DNA of 64,000 bases from NCBI RefSeq assembly GCF_003001815.1, contig NZ_PVMZ01000021.1, positions 162,529 through 226,528 of the forward strand. Direction: 5' to 3'. Origin of the DNA: Actinoplanes italicus (lineage in GTDB: Bacteria; Actinomycetota; Actinomycetes; Mycobacteriales; Micromonosporaceae). Below the pieces are notes generated by a model. It saw only the letters and a program-made list of their open reading frames with translations. It was not told the DNA's origin and did no database searches. The position numbers were made by a program, and so were the translations under genes. Of the stretch, positions 1 through 8,571 are shown one piece after another (the stretch's first letter is position 1; each line of letters starts with the position of its first letter).

Positions 1-412
1 CATCCCATCGGGCGGATCCAATGAGAGCCGCCGCGTACTCCTCACTCTGCAACAGGCCCGGAATGACCTGCTGTTCATATGTCCGAATTGATCTAGCACC
101 GGCCTCGAAGTCGACATAAGTGCTGTTCAGGACGGTTGAGTAGGGGTGCCACCAGCCACGCTGGCGACCGTCTCGAGCAATTCCGACGAGACTTTCCACA
201 ATGTCCGGATTAGCGCCGTAAAACAACAACATGTCGCTTACGTCAGTCGCGCTGGCGTTGGTATGCCCGGTCTCAATGCGGGATATCTTGGACGTCGAGC
301 AGCCAAGCCGCTCAGCCACCACGTCGATGGTCACGCCGGCCGCCTCACGATGTCTGCGCAGTTCCACACCGAGGCGGCGTCGACGAAGGGTGGGACTGCG
401 GCGTCGATTCAC
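1..412 (-). CDS. XRE-family regulator with DUF5753-type C-terminus, cut by window edge
   Basis: Read on the minus strand, this frame gives a Cro/C1-type helix-turn-helix protein. It starts NRRRSPTLRRRRLGVELRR, followed by the HTH (VTIDVVAERLGCSTSKISRI) at residues about 24-43. The part up to the edge contains WWHPYSTV and VIPGLLQSEEYAAAL, hallmarks of the DUF5753 region of actinobacterial XRE regulators. A GTG at 410-412 is the likely start by comparison with the family; an upstream in-frame GTG is possible. The C-terminal half lies outside the window. Such regulators often sit beside DUF397 proteins, but none is visible here. The family and orientation are seen directly; the target genes are unknown. 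Confidence 0.85.
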   Translation of the reverse strand, partial: MNRRRSPTLRRRRLGVELRRHREAAGVTIDVVAERLGCSTSKISRIETGHTNASATDVSDMLLFYGANPDIVESLVGIARDGRQRGWWHPYSTVLNSTYVDFEAGARSIRTYEQQVIPGLLQSEEYAAALIGSARWD

Positions 413-790
413 CTGCCCAGTCTCCCGACCCGCCCATGATCCTTCAAGCACAGTGGATGATCACGGAGAATCACGGAAGCGTGACATGCAACTTGCATCG
501 ACGGGACTGGTGGTGCAATCTTTCCGTATGGCCAGCGTCACTTAATGTTCTTGAGGGACGTGGGCAAGACAGGCAAAACGCACCAAGACGACGTCCAACA
601 CGGGGCGCCGAGCCTCGGGAAGTCCGATTTGGACTTTCGCCCTGACACGGGTGGGGTTGTTCGGCGATAGTGACGTTCCGCAACCACCTTCGATGGTCCT
701 ATCAGTCGAAGGCTTGCAAAGTGCACTCAGACGGCAAACTGATGCACTTGTCACCAAATCCTCCACACGAGTCTCAGGGCAGGAGATGAC
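413..790. other. Intergenic region with candidate operator for the XRE regulator
   Basis: No gene is convincing in these 378 bases between two divergent genes. A 13-bp perfect inverted repeat (ATGCAA-C-TTGCAT) lies at 486-498, with related TTGCA/TGCA motifs near 715-722 and 741-745. A palindrome just upstream of an HTH gene is a reasonable operator candidate, but the assignment is inference. An AGGAG ribosome-binding site at 781-785 belongs to the gene starting at 791. Confidence 0.4.
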
Positions 791-1096
791 GTGGTTTTAC
801 CTCGGTCCGGTGATGTCATCCACGTGACGAAGGCGGCGAGCGTCCAATTCGCATCACCGATGCTGTTCCGGGTCATCCGGGTCCACGACTGGCCGACGTA
901 TGAGGGCTGGGTCTGGCTGGACGGCTACGAACTGAACTCGGCCGGTGACGCGGTCGAACGCCGATCCATCTTCGTCCAGGTCAACGGCCTGCGCCCGGTC
1001 GGAAAGGCACCCGACCCGCGAGTACGCAACGCTCGCCAGCCCGCCACGCGTCCCGGGGTTCTCCCCACGCGGGCGGTCCGTACCACCAACCGCTAG
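791..1096 (+). CDS. Conserved actinobacterial small protein of unknown function
   Basis: This encodes 101 aa from a GTG start, with AGGAG about 6 nt upstream. The central part (FRVIRVHDWPTYEGWVWLDG, about residues 26-45, then RRSIFVQVNGLRPV) resembles a family of short hypothetical proteins I recall from Streptomyces and Micromonosporaceae. They are rich in aromatic residues and predicted to be small beta folds. The C-terminal 30 residues are basic and low in complexity. No catalytic motif or membrane segment is visible. The 3' end overlaps the convergent PASTA gene by 4 nt. Function is not known. Confidence 0.75.
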   Translation: MVLPRSGDVIHVTKAASVQFASPMLFRVIRVHDWPTYEGWVWLDGYELNSAGDAVERRSIFVQVNGLRPVGKAPDPRVRNARQPATRPGVLPTRAVRTTNR

Positions 1097-1734
1097 TCGG
1101 AAACGCCGATCGAGGGCGTGGTAGTCACGGGCGTCGACGATGTCGGCGTGCCCGCCCTCCCAGCGGCAACGATCAGAGTCACCCGGGTGTCCGAGGGCAC
1201 CTGTTGGCCTTCCGCGGGATCACAGTCGATCACCGTGTCCGGCTCAGCGTCGCTCTCCCGCCGGATCACCCGCCATCCCAGATTGCTACGGGTCAGTGCC
1301 GCCTGCGCGTCCGCCAGCGGCATGCCACGCAATGCCGGAACGTTGACCTCCTGGTCGGCGGGCTCAGTCGTCGTCGCGGTGACCGCCGGCTCGGGTGTGG
1401 CGACACCAGGACCCGTCGCAGTCGGAAGCTGAGCGGCCGTAGGAGTGTCCTGCGGTGTCTCCGTGTCGTCGCCGAGGTTCTGCGCGATCAGCACGACCCC
1501 GAACCCCAGAAGGGTGAGGAGCACGAGCGAGATGCTGCCGACCGCGATCGGTGTCCACCAGCGGCCGGACGGCTCGGGGCGTCCGCGGTCGGCCCAGTCG
1601 CCCTCCTCGTCGTACGGATCACGGGGTACGGCACCGTGCGGGCGGACACCGGCGCGGCCGGTCCACACGTCGCGGTCACGATCGTCCGGTTCTGGACGGT
1701 CTTCTACGGGATCGGAATCGCGCTCCTCGGGCAT
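1093..1734 (-). CDS. Single-pass membrane protein with one extracytoplasmic PASTA domain
   Basis: The product is 213 aa. A charged, Asp/Arg-rich cytoplasmic N-terminus (about 1-75) precedes one hydrophobic helix (IAVGSISLVLLTLLGFGVVL). A Thr/Pro-rich linker and a C-terminal PASTA domain follow (about 140-200; VNVPALRGMPLADAQAAL ... VIDCDPAEGQQVPSDTRVTL). PASTA domains bind peptidoglycan or its precursors in PknB-type kinases and PBPs. Here there is no kinase or transpeptidase domain, so a wall-sensing or scaffolding role is inference. The start at 1734 was chosen because GGAAGG lies about 9 nt upstream; longer in-frame extensions lack protein-like character. Confidence 0.8.
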   Translation of the reverse strand: MPEERDSDPVEDRPEPDDRDRDVWTGRAGVRPHGAVPRDPYDEEGDWADRGRPEPSGRWWTPIAVGSISLVLLTLLGFGVVLIAQNLGDDTETPQDTPTAAQLPTATGPGVATPEPAVTATTTEPADQEVNVPALRGMPLADAQAALTRSNLGWRVIRRESDAEPDTVIDCDPAEGQQVPSDTRVTLIVAAGRAGTPTSSTPVTTTPSIGVSD

Positions 1735-1880
1735 CACCGCGTTCCTTCCGCTCCGTACATCCGCGCTCATCGCAGCGTCAAGGTATCGAATCATGCGGGA
1801 CCGGTGTGGTTTCCACCAGCGGAAAGCAACCTCCGCGGAGCATTTCCCAGACATCGGCGGTGACCAGTACAGTGCGCGAC

Positions 1881-3062
1881 ATGGCCGACAAGGGCTGGAC
1901 ATCACAAGCCGCCACGGCGGCCGGGATCGCGGCCGGCGCCGGCGCGGCGCAACTGGGTCTGGGATACGGACTGGGCGTCATCGCCTGGCCGGTGACCGCC
2001 ACCGCGGCGGACAGCGTCTGGCTGGGCAGTCTCGGCTGGGCCACCTGGATCACGGCGAGCGCGACCGTGCTCGGCGCGGTGATCGCGGGGCGGCTCCGCG
2101 CGGGTCACCCCGGCCGGTGGCGTGCGCTCTGGCGGTTCGCGCTGGCGGTCTCCTCGGCACTCGGCGCGCTCGTCTCGGTCGCCCTGGTGGCATTGCCGGC
2201 GCGTGAGGCGGTCCGCGACGACACCCTCTCACCGCAGCTGGTGGCCGGTGGTCACGCGCTGGCCGGTCTGCTCGCGGGCCTGGTGATCGCGTTCTGGGCG
2301 GTGTCGTCCGGCCCGGTCGCGGTCAATCTGATCGGGACAGCCCTCTGGCTCTGGGCCCTCGCGATCGCCGGTGTGGTGGCCGAGCTGGCCGGCGGGGGTG
2401 AGTCCGCCACCTATCTGACCAGCTGGCAGTTCGCCGAGTCGGTCAACCCGTTCCAGTACGGCGGGATCTATTGGCCGAGTGCGCTGCTGACCCTGGGTGC
2501 GGCGTTCGCCATCGGCCTCATCGCGGCCGGTCCTGCGGTGGCACGGGGCGAGTTCGGACTGGGTACGGCGATCTCCGGTGCGGTCGGGCCGCTTCTCGTG
2601 GCGTTCTCGTTCCTCACGCTCGCTCCACAGTTGACCGCTGCGATGGGGCCGCTCCAGTCGGCGTACCTCATCGCTCCCTATGCCGTTCTCGCCGGGATCG
2701 GTGGCTCCGCGCTTGCCGTGGGTGTCGGGAAGGGCTGGCGCAACCGGCTCGACCGTGCCGAGAAGCCGGCCCTGCCCGCCGCGCCGCAGCAGGCCGAGGC
2801 GCCGACGCAGGTCAGGGAGACGCCGAAGCCGAAGCCGACCGGGCGCGCGACGGCGCCGGTTCAGCGGGCGACCGTCCCGGAGAAGCCGGCCACGCCGCCG
2901 GTCGTCGACCCGGAGATCGCCGCGGCCGCGAAGCCGTCCGGCCGTCCGCCGGCGAAGCGCAAGAACGGCAACGGTGAAACGCCTCGTCAGACCATTACAC
3001 CGCCACCGGCGAACCCGACGATCGCTCGGATCAACCCGGACAAACCAGCTTCCGACAAGTAG
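1881..3062 (+). CDS. Polytopic membrane protein of unknown function
   Basis: The product is 393 aa. The first ~285 residues contain about eight hydrophobic segments (for example LGYGLGVIAWPVTAT, AVSSALGALVSVALVAL, VNLIGTALWLWALAIAGVV, LTLGAAFAIGLIAAGPAVA). A ~105-residue cytoplasmic tail rich in Pro, Ala, Lys and Arg follows. I do not recognise a named family; similar hypothetical membrane proteins with basic Pro-rich tails are common in Micromonosporaceae. No Shine-Dalgarno precedes the ATG at 1881, but TACAGT at 1868-1873 fits a -10 element giving a leaderless mRNA, which supports this start. It is divergent from the PASTA gene and convergent with the ligase gene 6 nt downstream. Confidence 0.8.
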   Translation: MADKGWTSQAATAAGIAAGAGAAQLGLGYGLGVIAWPVTATAADSVWLGSLGWATWITASATVLGAVIAGRLRAGHPGRWRALWRFALAVSSALGALVSVALVALPAREAVRDDTLSPQLVAGGHALAGLLAGLVIAFWAVSSGPVAVNLIGTALWLWALAIAGVVAELAGGGESATYLTSWQFAESVNPFQYGGIYWPSALLTLGAAFAIGLIAAGPAVARGEFGLGTAISGAVGPLLVAFSFLTLAPQLTAAMGPLQSAYLIAPYAVLAGIGGSALAVGVGKGWRNRLDRAEKPALPAAPQQAEAPTQVRETPKPKPTGRATAPVQRATVPEKPATPPVVDPEIAAAAKPSGRPPAKRKNGNGETPRQTITPPPANPTIARINPDKPASDK

Positions 3063-3068
3063 GCGCGT

Positions 3069-4541
3069 TCAGACCGGCCAGGTGTGGACCGGCTCGTTCG
3101 ACCGCTGGTACTCGAGATAGCGCTGCGTCATCTCGCGCAGCGCGGCCGCGCGGTCCAGGCCGCGCTGTTCGGCGGCGTGAACCGCTCCGGTCTGCCACGT
3201 GGCGCCGTTACGGCCGGTCCGGCAGCGGTCGTCGATGATCCCGAGCAGCCGGTCGCGCTCAGCCGGGTTCACGCCCAGTCGGTCCAGCCCGGCTCGCGCC
3301 CGCGGCAGCAGCACGTCGCGGACCAGGGTGGTGACCGGCACCTCACCCAGACCGGGCCACGTCAGACGTGCCGCGATGCCGTCCCGGGCGCCGGCCCGGA
3401 AGTTCGCCTCGGCGGTGCCGAACCCGAGACAGGCCCAGACCGGCGGGTCCTCCTCGGCGAGCTGGCGCACCAGTCCGAAGTAGAACGCCGCGTTGGCGAC
3501 CAGATCGGCGACGGAGGGGCCGGCCGGCAGGACCCGGTTCTCCACCCGCAGGTGCGGGCGGCCGCCGGAGACGTCGTAGACGGGACGGTTCCAGCGATAC
3601 ACCGTGCCGTTGTGCAGGCGTAGCTCGTACAGCTGGGGAATGCCGCCGGAGGCGAGGGTCGCGGCCGGGTCCTCCTCGCTGAGTTCCGGCAGCAGGGGCG
3701 GGAAGTACCTGAGGTTCTCCTCGTAGAGGTCGAGGACCGAGTCGATCCAGCGATCGCCGAACCAGACCCGGGGACGGACCCCCTGCGCGCTGAATTCCTC
3801 CGGCCGCGCATCGGTGGCCTGCTCGAAGAACGGGATCCGGGTCTCGGCCCACAGCCGGCGGCCGTAGAGGAACGGCGAGTTCGCGCCGAGCGCCAGTTGC
3901 ACACCGGCGACGGCCTGAGAGGCGTTCCAGTAGCGCCCGAAATTCTCCGGTGCGACCTGGATATGGAACTGGGTGCTGGTGCACGACGCTTCCGGCGCGA
4001 TGGTGTCGCTGCTGCTCACGAGGTTCTCCGTGCCGTCGATCCGGATTCGGAAGTCGTCACCGCGGGCCCCGGCGATCTCGGCGTCCAAGGCCCGGAACCG
4101 CTCGTTGTCGGAGAGGTTGGCGAGCACCAGGTGATCCGGGGCGAGGGTGGGCAGCATGCCGATCAGCAGCAGATGGCATTCGTCCTTGCGGGCGCACTCG
4201 GACGCACCGCGCAGTGCATCCAATATGTCCTCCTCGAACTCGGCCAGTCCCGAGCCGGCCAGTCGCCGGGGTGGCACGTTGAGTTCGAGGTTGAAGCGAC
4301 CGAGCTCGGGCTGGAAGCGTGGATCGTCGAGGTCGGCGAGGATCTCGGCGTTGCGCATGGCCGGGCCGGCGTCCGCGTCGACCAGGTTGATCTCGATCTC
4401 CAGGCCGGTGGTCGGTCCGTCCGTCTCGAACGGTTCGGAGTCCAGCATCCCCGCCAGCACGTCGAGGCAGTCACGTACCTTCCGGCGAAAGAGCACCCGG
4501 TCGTGCGGCGAGAAGACGGCGGTCACCAGATCCTTGCCCAT
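3069..4541 (-). CDS. Glutamate-cysteine ligase family (GCS2-type carboxylate-amine ligase)
   Basis: The product is 490 aa, resembling the long actinobacterial glutamate-cysteine ligase-like proteins. The N-terminal substrate/ATP region shows TGLEIEINLVD (about 45-55), then RFNLELNVPPRRLAG (about 81-95). ATP-dependent GCS-type enzymes join an amino-acid carboxylate to an amine. Actinobacteria use this fold in mycothiol/ergothioneine-like and uncharacterised pathways, so the true substrate is open. The ATG at 4541 follows a GGGAGG-like site (4546-4553). It is monocistronic, with the YceI gene downstream beyond a terminator. I recognise the family; the reaction is inferred. Confidence 0.85.
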   Translation of the reverse strand: MGKDLVTAVFSPHDRVLFRRKVRDCLDVLAGMLDSEPFETDGPTTGLEIEINLVDADAGPAMRNAEILADLDDPRFQPELGRFNLELNVPPRRLAGSGLAEFEEDILDALRGASECARKDECHLLLIGMLPTLAPDHLVLANLSDNERFRALDAEIAGARGDDFRIRIDGTENLVSSSDTIAPEASCTSTQFHIQVAPENFGRYWNASQAVAGVQLALGANSPFLYGRRLWAETRIPFFEQATDARPEEFSAQGVRPRVWFGDRWIDSVLDLYEENLRYFPPLLPELSEEDPAATLASGGIPQLYELRLHNGTVYRWNRPVYDVSGGRPHLRVENRVLPAGPSVADLVANAAFYFGLVRQLAEEDPPVWACLGFGTAEANFRAGARDGIAARLTWPGLGEVPVTTLVRDVLLPRARAGLDRLGVNPAERDRLLGIIDDRCRTGRNGATWQTGAVHAAEQRGLDRAAALREMTQRYLEYQRSNEPVHTWPV

Positions 4542-4652
4542 GTGCCCTCCCGGGACGGCTGAGGACGAAACCGACGTCGATCACCGCTCTGTGACCGAAC
4601 GCATGCGCTCGGTTCACCCTGCCATCTCGGGCAGAGGACCGCCAGAGATTCG

Positions 4653-4683
4653 AAAAGCGCCGCCCGGATCCCCGGGCGGCGCT
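4653..4683 (-). terminator. Rho-independent terminator after the YceI gene
   Basis: A perfect 12-bp GC-rich stem (arms 4656-4667 and 4672-4683) with a 4-nt loop is followed, reading the minus strand, by TTTT at 4653-4656. It lies 16 nt beyond the YceI stop codon. Confidence 0.8.
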
Positions 4684-4698
4684 GTCGAGTGTGGATCG

Positions 4699-5277
4699 TC
4701 AGGCGGCCGGCTGCTGCAGGACGGCCTCGCCCTCGATCTCGATCTTCACCTTCTTGCTGACCATGAAGCCACCGGACTCCAGGGCGACGTTCCAGGACAG
4801 ACCCCAGTCGTCGCGGTCGATCTCGGTGTGCGCGCTGAAACCGAAGACATGCTGCCCGTACGGGCTGGTGGTGGCGCCCTCGAACTCGACGACCAGCTCG
4901 ACCGGCCGGGTCACGTCCTTGATGGTGAGCTCACCGTCGAGTACGAACTCGGCGCCGGCGTGCGACTTCACACCGGTGCTGCGGAACTCCATGGTCGGGT
5001 ACTTCTCCACCTCGAAGAAGTCGCCGGTGCGGAGGTGGTTGTCCCGATCGACCTGACCGGTCTCGACGCTGCCGGTCTTGATGGTGGCGGTGACCGAGGA
5101 GTCGAGCGGGTTCTCGCCGACGACGATCGTGGCGGTGGCCTCGGCGAACTGGCCGCGGACCTTGCTCACCATGAGGTGCTTCACCACGAAGCCGACCCGC
5201 TTGTGCGCCGCGTCCAGCTCGTAGGTGCCGGCGGCGGGGATCTGGAGGCCTTCGAACTCACGGGTGCTGACGGTCAT
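4699..5277 (-). CDS. YceI-family protein
   Basis: The product is 192 aa, the usual length for cytoplasmic actinobacterial YceI proteins. YceI proteins have a lipocalin-like beta barrel that binds isoprenoids or other lipids. The diagnostic GTYELDAAHKRVGFVVKHLM (about 17-36) and the later DVTRPVELVVEFEG (about 121-134) are visible. There is no signal peptide, so this is the cytosolic subtype. It is divergently transcribed from a MarR regulator across a 100-bp intergenic region, so that regulator very likely controls it. A terminator follows the gene. The family is secure; the ligand is unknown. Confidence 0.93.
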   Translation of the reverse strand: MTVSTREFEGLQIPAAGTYELDAAHKRVGFVVKHLMVSKVRGQFAEATATIVVGENPLDSSVTATIKTGSVETGQVDRDNHLRTGDFFEVEKYPTMEFRSTGVKSHAGAEFVLDGELTIKDVTRPVELVVEFEGATTSPYGQHVFGFSAHTEIDRDDWGLSWNVALESGGFMVSKKVKIEIEGEAVLQQPAA

Positions 5278-5325
5278 GACACTGCCTTCTCTCGAAGCTC
5301 TGCGGGATGCTTGTCTGACGGAGCA

Positions 5326-5356
5326 ACTATATGCTCGACAATATTCCTCCTGTCAA
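5326..5356 (-). promoter_or_regulatory. Candidate promoter of the YceI gene in the YceI/MarR intergenic region
   Basis: On the minus strand a TTGACA hexamer (5351-5356) is followed after 19 nt by TATAGT (5326-5331), slightly wider than ideal spacing. The spacer includes an AT-rich ATAT-N8-ATAT dyad (around 5329-5344), a plausible MarR-family operator. On the plus strand TAGAGT at 5365-5370 lies 7 nt before the marR GTG, consistent with a leaderless marR transcript. All assignments are inferred from sequence only. Confidence 0.5.
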
Positions 5357-5377
5357 GTGCCTGCTAGAGTCGACCTC

Positions 5378-5863
5378 GTGAACAAGGACCTGGACGACCC
5401 ACGCCTCACCGCAGTCGGACTGCTCGCGGAGGCGTACACGGGATTGATGAACCGGCTCGCCGCGCAGTTCGAGGAGCACCGCCTGTCACAGGTGGAGTTC
5501 GAGGTGCTGATGCGGCTCGCCCGGTCCCCCGGCAACCACCTGCGGATGACCGACCTGGCAGGGCAGACCACGCTGTCCACGAGCGGCGTCACCCGGGTCG
5601 TGGACCGGATGGAGCGCACCGGCCTGGTCCGCCGGGAGGCGTGCCCCAGCGACCGGCGTAGTTCCTACGCGGTGATCACCGACGCCGGCATGCAGCGGCT
5701 CTCCGACGTCCTGCCGGGGCACCTCGAGCTGGTCCAGCGGTGGTATGTGGGTCTGCTGCCCGAGGCGAGACTCGCCGAGCTGCTCGACTCCCTGCGCACG
5801 ATCCGCGACGCGGTCAACCCATGCGCGACGGCGGGCAGCGCGGAGACCGCACTGCCCGCCTGA
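5378..5863 (+). CDS. MarR-family transcriptional regulator
   Basis: The product is 161 aa with a winged helix. The HTH region FEVLMRLARSPGNHLRMTDL (about 46-65) is followed by STSGVTRVVDRMERTGLVRR (recognition helix and wing), then EACPSDRRSSYAVITDAG, the typical MarR wing. The GTG at 5378 is preferred: it sits 7 nt after a TAGAGT -10-like box, indicating a leaderless start. The longer reading frame upstream runs through the intergenic promoter. It is divergent from the YceI gene and probably regulates it and itself. The inducer is unknown. Confidence 0.9.
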   Translation: MNKDLDDPRLTAVGLLAEAYTGLMNRLAAQFEEHRLSQVEFEVLMRLARSPGNHLRMTDLAGQTTLSTSGVTRVVDRMERTGLVRREACPSDRRSSYAVITDAGMQRLSDVLPGHLELVQRWYVGLLPEARLAELLDSLRTIRDAVNPCATAGSAETALPA

Positions 5864-5875
5864 CGACCTTGAGAT

Positions 5876-7033
5876 CTACAGCCCGAGGCCCCGGGCGATG
5901 AGCATGCGTTGCACCTCGGACGTGCCCTCGCCCACCTCGAGGATCTTGGCGTCCCGATAGAACCGGCCGACCGCCGACTCGTTCATGAAGCCGTAGCCGC
6001 CGTGCACCTGGGTGGCCCAGCGACTGTTCTCCATGGCCGCGTTGCTGGCGTTCAGCTTGGCGATCGCGGCGTACCGCTTGAAGTCGTCGCCGGCGAGCAT
6101 CCGCGAGGCGGCGTCGTAGTAGCCGAGCCGCGCCGTGTGCGCACGCAGGTCCATGTCGGCGATCAGGAACTTGACCGCTTGGTAGTCGCTGATCGGGTGC
6201 CCGAAGGCGCTGCGGTTCTTCGCGTAGGTCACCGACTCGTCGACGCACCCCTGGGCCAGGCCGACCGAGAGCGCGGCGATCGCGATCCTGCCCTCGTCGA
6301 GGATGCGCAGGAACTGGGCGTACCCCCGGCCGCGCTCGCCGAGCAGGTTGGCGGCCGGAACCCGTACGTCATCGAAGGAAAGCTCGTGGGTGTCCGACGC
6401 GCACCAGCCGACCTTGGAGTAGCCGGGCGCCACGGTGAAGCCCGGGGTCCCCGACGGCACGATGATGGTCGACAACTCCTTGCTGCCGTCCGGATTCGTG
6501 CCGGTCACCGCCATCACGTTGACCAGACAGGTGATGTCGGTGCCGGAGTTCGTGATGAACGCCTTGGTTCCGTTGATCACCCATTCGCCGGTGTTCTCGT
6601 CGAGCACCGCCCGGGTCAGCGTGCCGGAGGCGTCCGATCCGGCGCCGGGTTCGGTAAGGCCGAACGCCGCGAGCGCCTCACCGCTGGTCAGCCGGGGCAG
6701 CCACTGTTTGCGCTGCTCGTCGGTGCCGAAACGATAGATCGGCATGGCGCCGAGCGAGACCGCCGCCTCCAGGGTGATCGCGACCGAGCTGTCCACCCTC
6801 GCCAGTTCTTCGAGAGCCAGGCAGAGCGCAAAGTAGTCGCCGCCCATCCCGCCGTGCTCCTCGGGGAAGGGCAGCCCGAAAAGTCCCATGCTGCCCATCT
6901 GGCGGATGACTTCGTACGGGAAGGTCTTCTTCTCGTAGTGCTCGGCGATGACCGGAGCGACCTGTTCGCGGGCGAACTGCCGGACACTGTCCCGTAACTC
7001 TTCGTATTCTTTGTCGAGCCGGAAGTCGACCAT
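5876..7033 (-). CDS. Acyl-CoA dehydrogenase
   Basis: The product is 385 aa, the normal length for the FAD-dependent acyl-CoA dehydrogenase family, which performs the first oxidation of beta-oxidation or branched-chain acyl-CoA catabolism. Typical signatures are AFGLTEPGAGSDASG (about 128-142), WVINGTKAFITNSG (about 152-165), QVHGGYGFMNES (about 341-352) and the catalytic-base segment LEVGEGTSEVQRMLIAR near the C-terminus. Chain-length specificity cannot be read from sequence. A TAACG-N2-CGTTA palindrome 36-47 nt upstream matches one beside the TetR gene at 9.3-9.9 kb, suggesting TetR control (inference). Confidence 0.95.
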   Translation of the reverse strand: MVDFRLDKEYEELRDSVRQFAREQVAPVIAEHYEKKTFPYEVIRQMGSMGLFGLPFPEEHGGMGGDYFALCLALEELARVDSSVAITLEAAVSLGAMPIYRFGTDEQRKQWLPRLTSGEALAAFGLTEPGAGSDASGTLTRAVLDENTGEWVINGTKAFITNSGTDITCLVNVMAVTGTNPDGSKELSTIIVPSGTPGFTVAPGYSKVGWCASDTHELSFDDVRVPAANLLGERGRGYAQFLRILDEGRIAIAALSVGLAQGCVDESVTYAKNRSAFGHPISDYQAVKFLIADMDLRAHTARLGYYDAASRMLAGDDFKRYAAIAKLNASNAAMENSRWATQVHGGYGFMNESAVGRFYRDAKILEVGEGTSEVQRMLIARGLGL

Positions 7034-7068
7034 CTCAACCCTCGCATCCGCATCCGAGACGCCGAACT

Positions 7069-7080
7069 TAACGAGCGTTA
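7069..7080. promoter_or_regulatory. Candidate TetR operator upstream of the acyl-CoA dehydrogenase
   Basis: TAACG-AG-CGTTA is a perfect 5-bp inverted repeat within TTAACGAGCGTTAGG (7068-7082). Its flanks resemble TTAACGATCGTTCAG at 9974-9988, just upstream of the TetR gene. Repressors of fatty-acid catabolism in actinobacteria commonly use sites of this form. The link is inferred from shared sequence and position. Confidence 0.6.
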
Positions 7081-7115
7081 GGCTATCTCACTCTGTGGAC
7101 CGGGGCAACGGCGAA

Positions 7116-7143
7116 CGGGAGCCCCCAGCACTGGGGACTCCCG
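7116..7143. terminator. Hairpin between the acyl-CoA dehydrogenase and chaplin-repeat genes
   Basis: An 11-bp inverted repeat with one mismatch (arms 7116-7126 and 7133-7143) is followed on the plus strand by TCCGTTTT. It lies 115 nt past the stop of the minus-strand chaplin-repeat gene, so it may end that transcript. The U-tract favours the opposite strand, so the direction is uncertain. Confidence 0.45.
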
Positions 7144-7257
7144 TCCGTTTTCACTGCTACCGGCACCGTGGAGTAGCGCCGGCGGTCATCGGCACCTGAG
7201 GGAGCCGACGCGAGTCGCGCCCGGGACCGGCGCAACCCGGTATTCCGCTACGCGGGT

Positions 7258-8571
7258 TCAGCGCAGCGTGTTCAGCAGGTCCAGACCACCCAGACCGGCG
7301 GTGCCGACGCCACCGAGGTCACGGGTCAGACCCGCCACCGGGGAGTTCTCGGCGCTACGGCCGCCGACCTTGTCGCCGTACTTGTCCGGGCTGACGTAGC
7401 CCTTGTCGTCGTCGACAGCCGGGTACTCGTCGGCCGGGTACTCGTCGGCGTCGTCGGCCGGGTACTCGTCGTTGCCGCGGTTGCCGCCCTGGCCGTACCC
7501 ACCGTTGTCGCCCTTGACGTTTCCGTCGTTGTAGCCACCCTGGTCACCGCGGACGTTGCCGTCGTCGTCCTTGCCGCAGTTGTCCTTGGGGTTGCCCTGG
7601 TGGCCCTTGTGGCCCTTCCAGTCGTCGCAGTCGTTGCCGAAGCCGTGACCCGGGTAGACGGGGTAGACCGGGACGAGCGGCTTCACCCACTGGGCCGGCT
7701 TCTGGTAGGCGACACCGCCGCCGACGTGGTTCGCGCAGGCACCGAACGCGCTGGCGTAGCCGAGCACACCGAGCGAGTTGCCGCACGCGTTGACCGGAAC
7801 GGTGATCGGCGCCGCGAACTGGGTGCCGTTCAGGGTGCCGTGGTTACCCCAGGTGGCCTGGTTGACCGCGGCGGCCGGCCACACCCACGAACCGCTCTCG
7901 GTCCGCTTGGCGGCCTTCTTGCCCTTGCTCTCGGCCACGTGCGGGGCCTTGCGGGCGAAGGTCGGGCCGACCTGGTTGGCACAGGCGCCGAACGAGTTGG
8001 CCGCACCGACCAGGGCGAGCGAGTTGCCGCACGCGTTGACCGGGATGGTGACCGGCACTGCCACCTGCGTGCCGTTCAGGGTGCCGTAGTTGCCGAAGCT
8101 GACCTGGTCGGTGGTGCCACCGCCGATGCCGCCACCCCAGCCGTGCTCGGTGGCCTTGGTGCTCTCGACCCGGTTGGCGGAGACACCGGTGGCGCTCGCC
8201 TTGCCACCGACTGCGGCCGCGTTGCCGGAGACGTTGACCGGGACGGTGATCGGAACCGCGACCTGGGTGCCGTTCAGGGTGCCCTTGTTCTGGAACGAGG
8301 CCTGACGGGTCCCGGAGCCGTTGCGGCCGCTCTCGACCTGGTTGGCGCCCACGCCGAAGCTCTGCGCCTGGCCCAGGACGCCGGCCGAGTTGCCGACCAG
8401 GTTCACCGGCACGGTGACCGGGATGGCCACCTGGGTGCCGTTCAGGGTTCCGAAGTTGCCGAAGGTGGCCTGGTCGACGTCGGCCTGCGCCATGGCGGCC
8501 GGCGCGAGCAGCAGAGCGCCCGCGGCGAGGACCCCGACACTCAGAGTCTTACGAACCCAAGTCTTCTTCAT
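7258..8571 (-). CDS. Secreted chaplin-repeat surface protein
   Basis: The product is 437 aa with a Sec signal peptide (MKKTWVRKTLSVGVLAAG, cleavage near AMA-QA, about residue 31). Four ~46-residue repeats follow, each containing N.GTLNGTQ.A.P(I/V)T(V/I)PVN. They match the chaplin (DUF320) pattern of hydrophobic amyloid-forming proteins that coat aerial hyphae and spores. Repeats 3 and 4 each carry the paired cysteines (NACGNSL ... FGACANHV), while repeats 1 and 2 have none. The last ~140 residues are Gly/Asp/Lys/Tyr-rich with DEYPAD-like repeats; no LPXTG sorting signal or C-terminal helix is seen. The start follows the signal peptide; a longer upstream reading frame is implausible. The surface role is inferred from family. 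Confidence 0.85.
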   Translation of the reverse strand: MKKTWVRKTLSVGVLAAGALLLAPAAMAQADVDQATFGNFGTLNGTQVAIPVTVPVNLVGNSAGVLGQAQSFGVGANQVESGRNGSGTRQASFQNKGTLNGTQVAVPITVPVNVSGNAAAVGGKASATGVSANRVESTKATEHGWGGGIGGGTTDQVSFGNYGTLNGTQVAVPVTIPVNACGNSLALVGAANSFGACANQVGPTFARKAPHVAESKGKKAAKRTESGSWVWPAAAVNQATWGNHGTLNGTQFAAPITVPVNACGNSLGVLGYASAFGACANHVGGGVAYQKPAQWVKPLVPVYPVYPGHGFGNDCDDWKGHKGHQGNPKDNCGKDDDGNVRGDQGGYNDGNVKGDNGGYGQGGNRGNDEYPADDADEYPADEYPAVDDDKGYVSPDKYGDKVGGRSAENSPVAGLTRDLGGVGTAGLGGLDLLNTLR

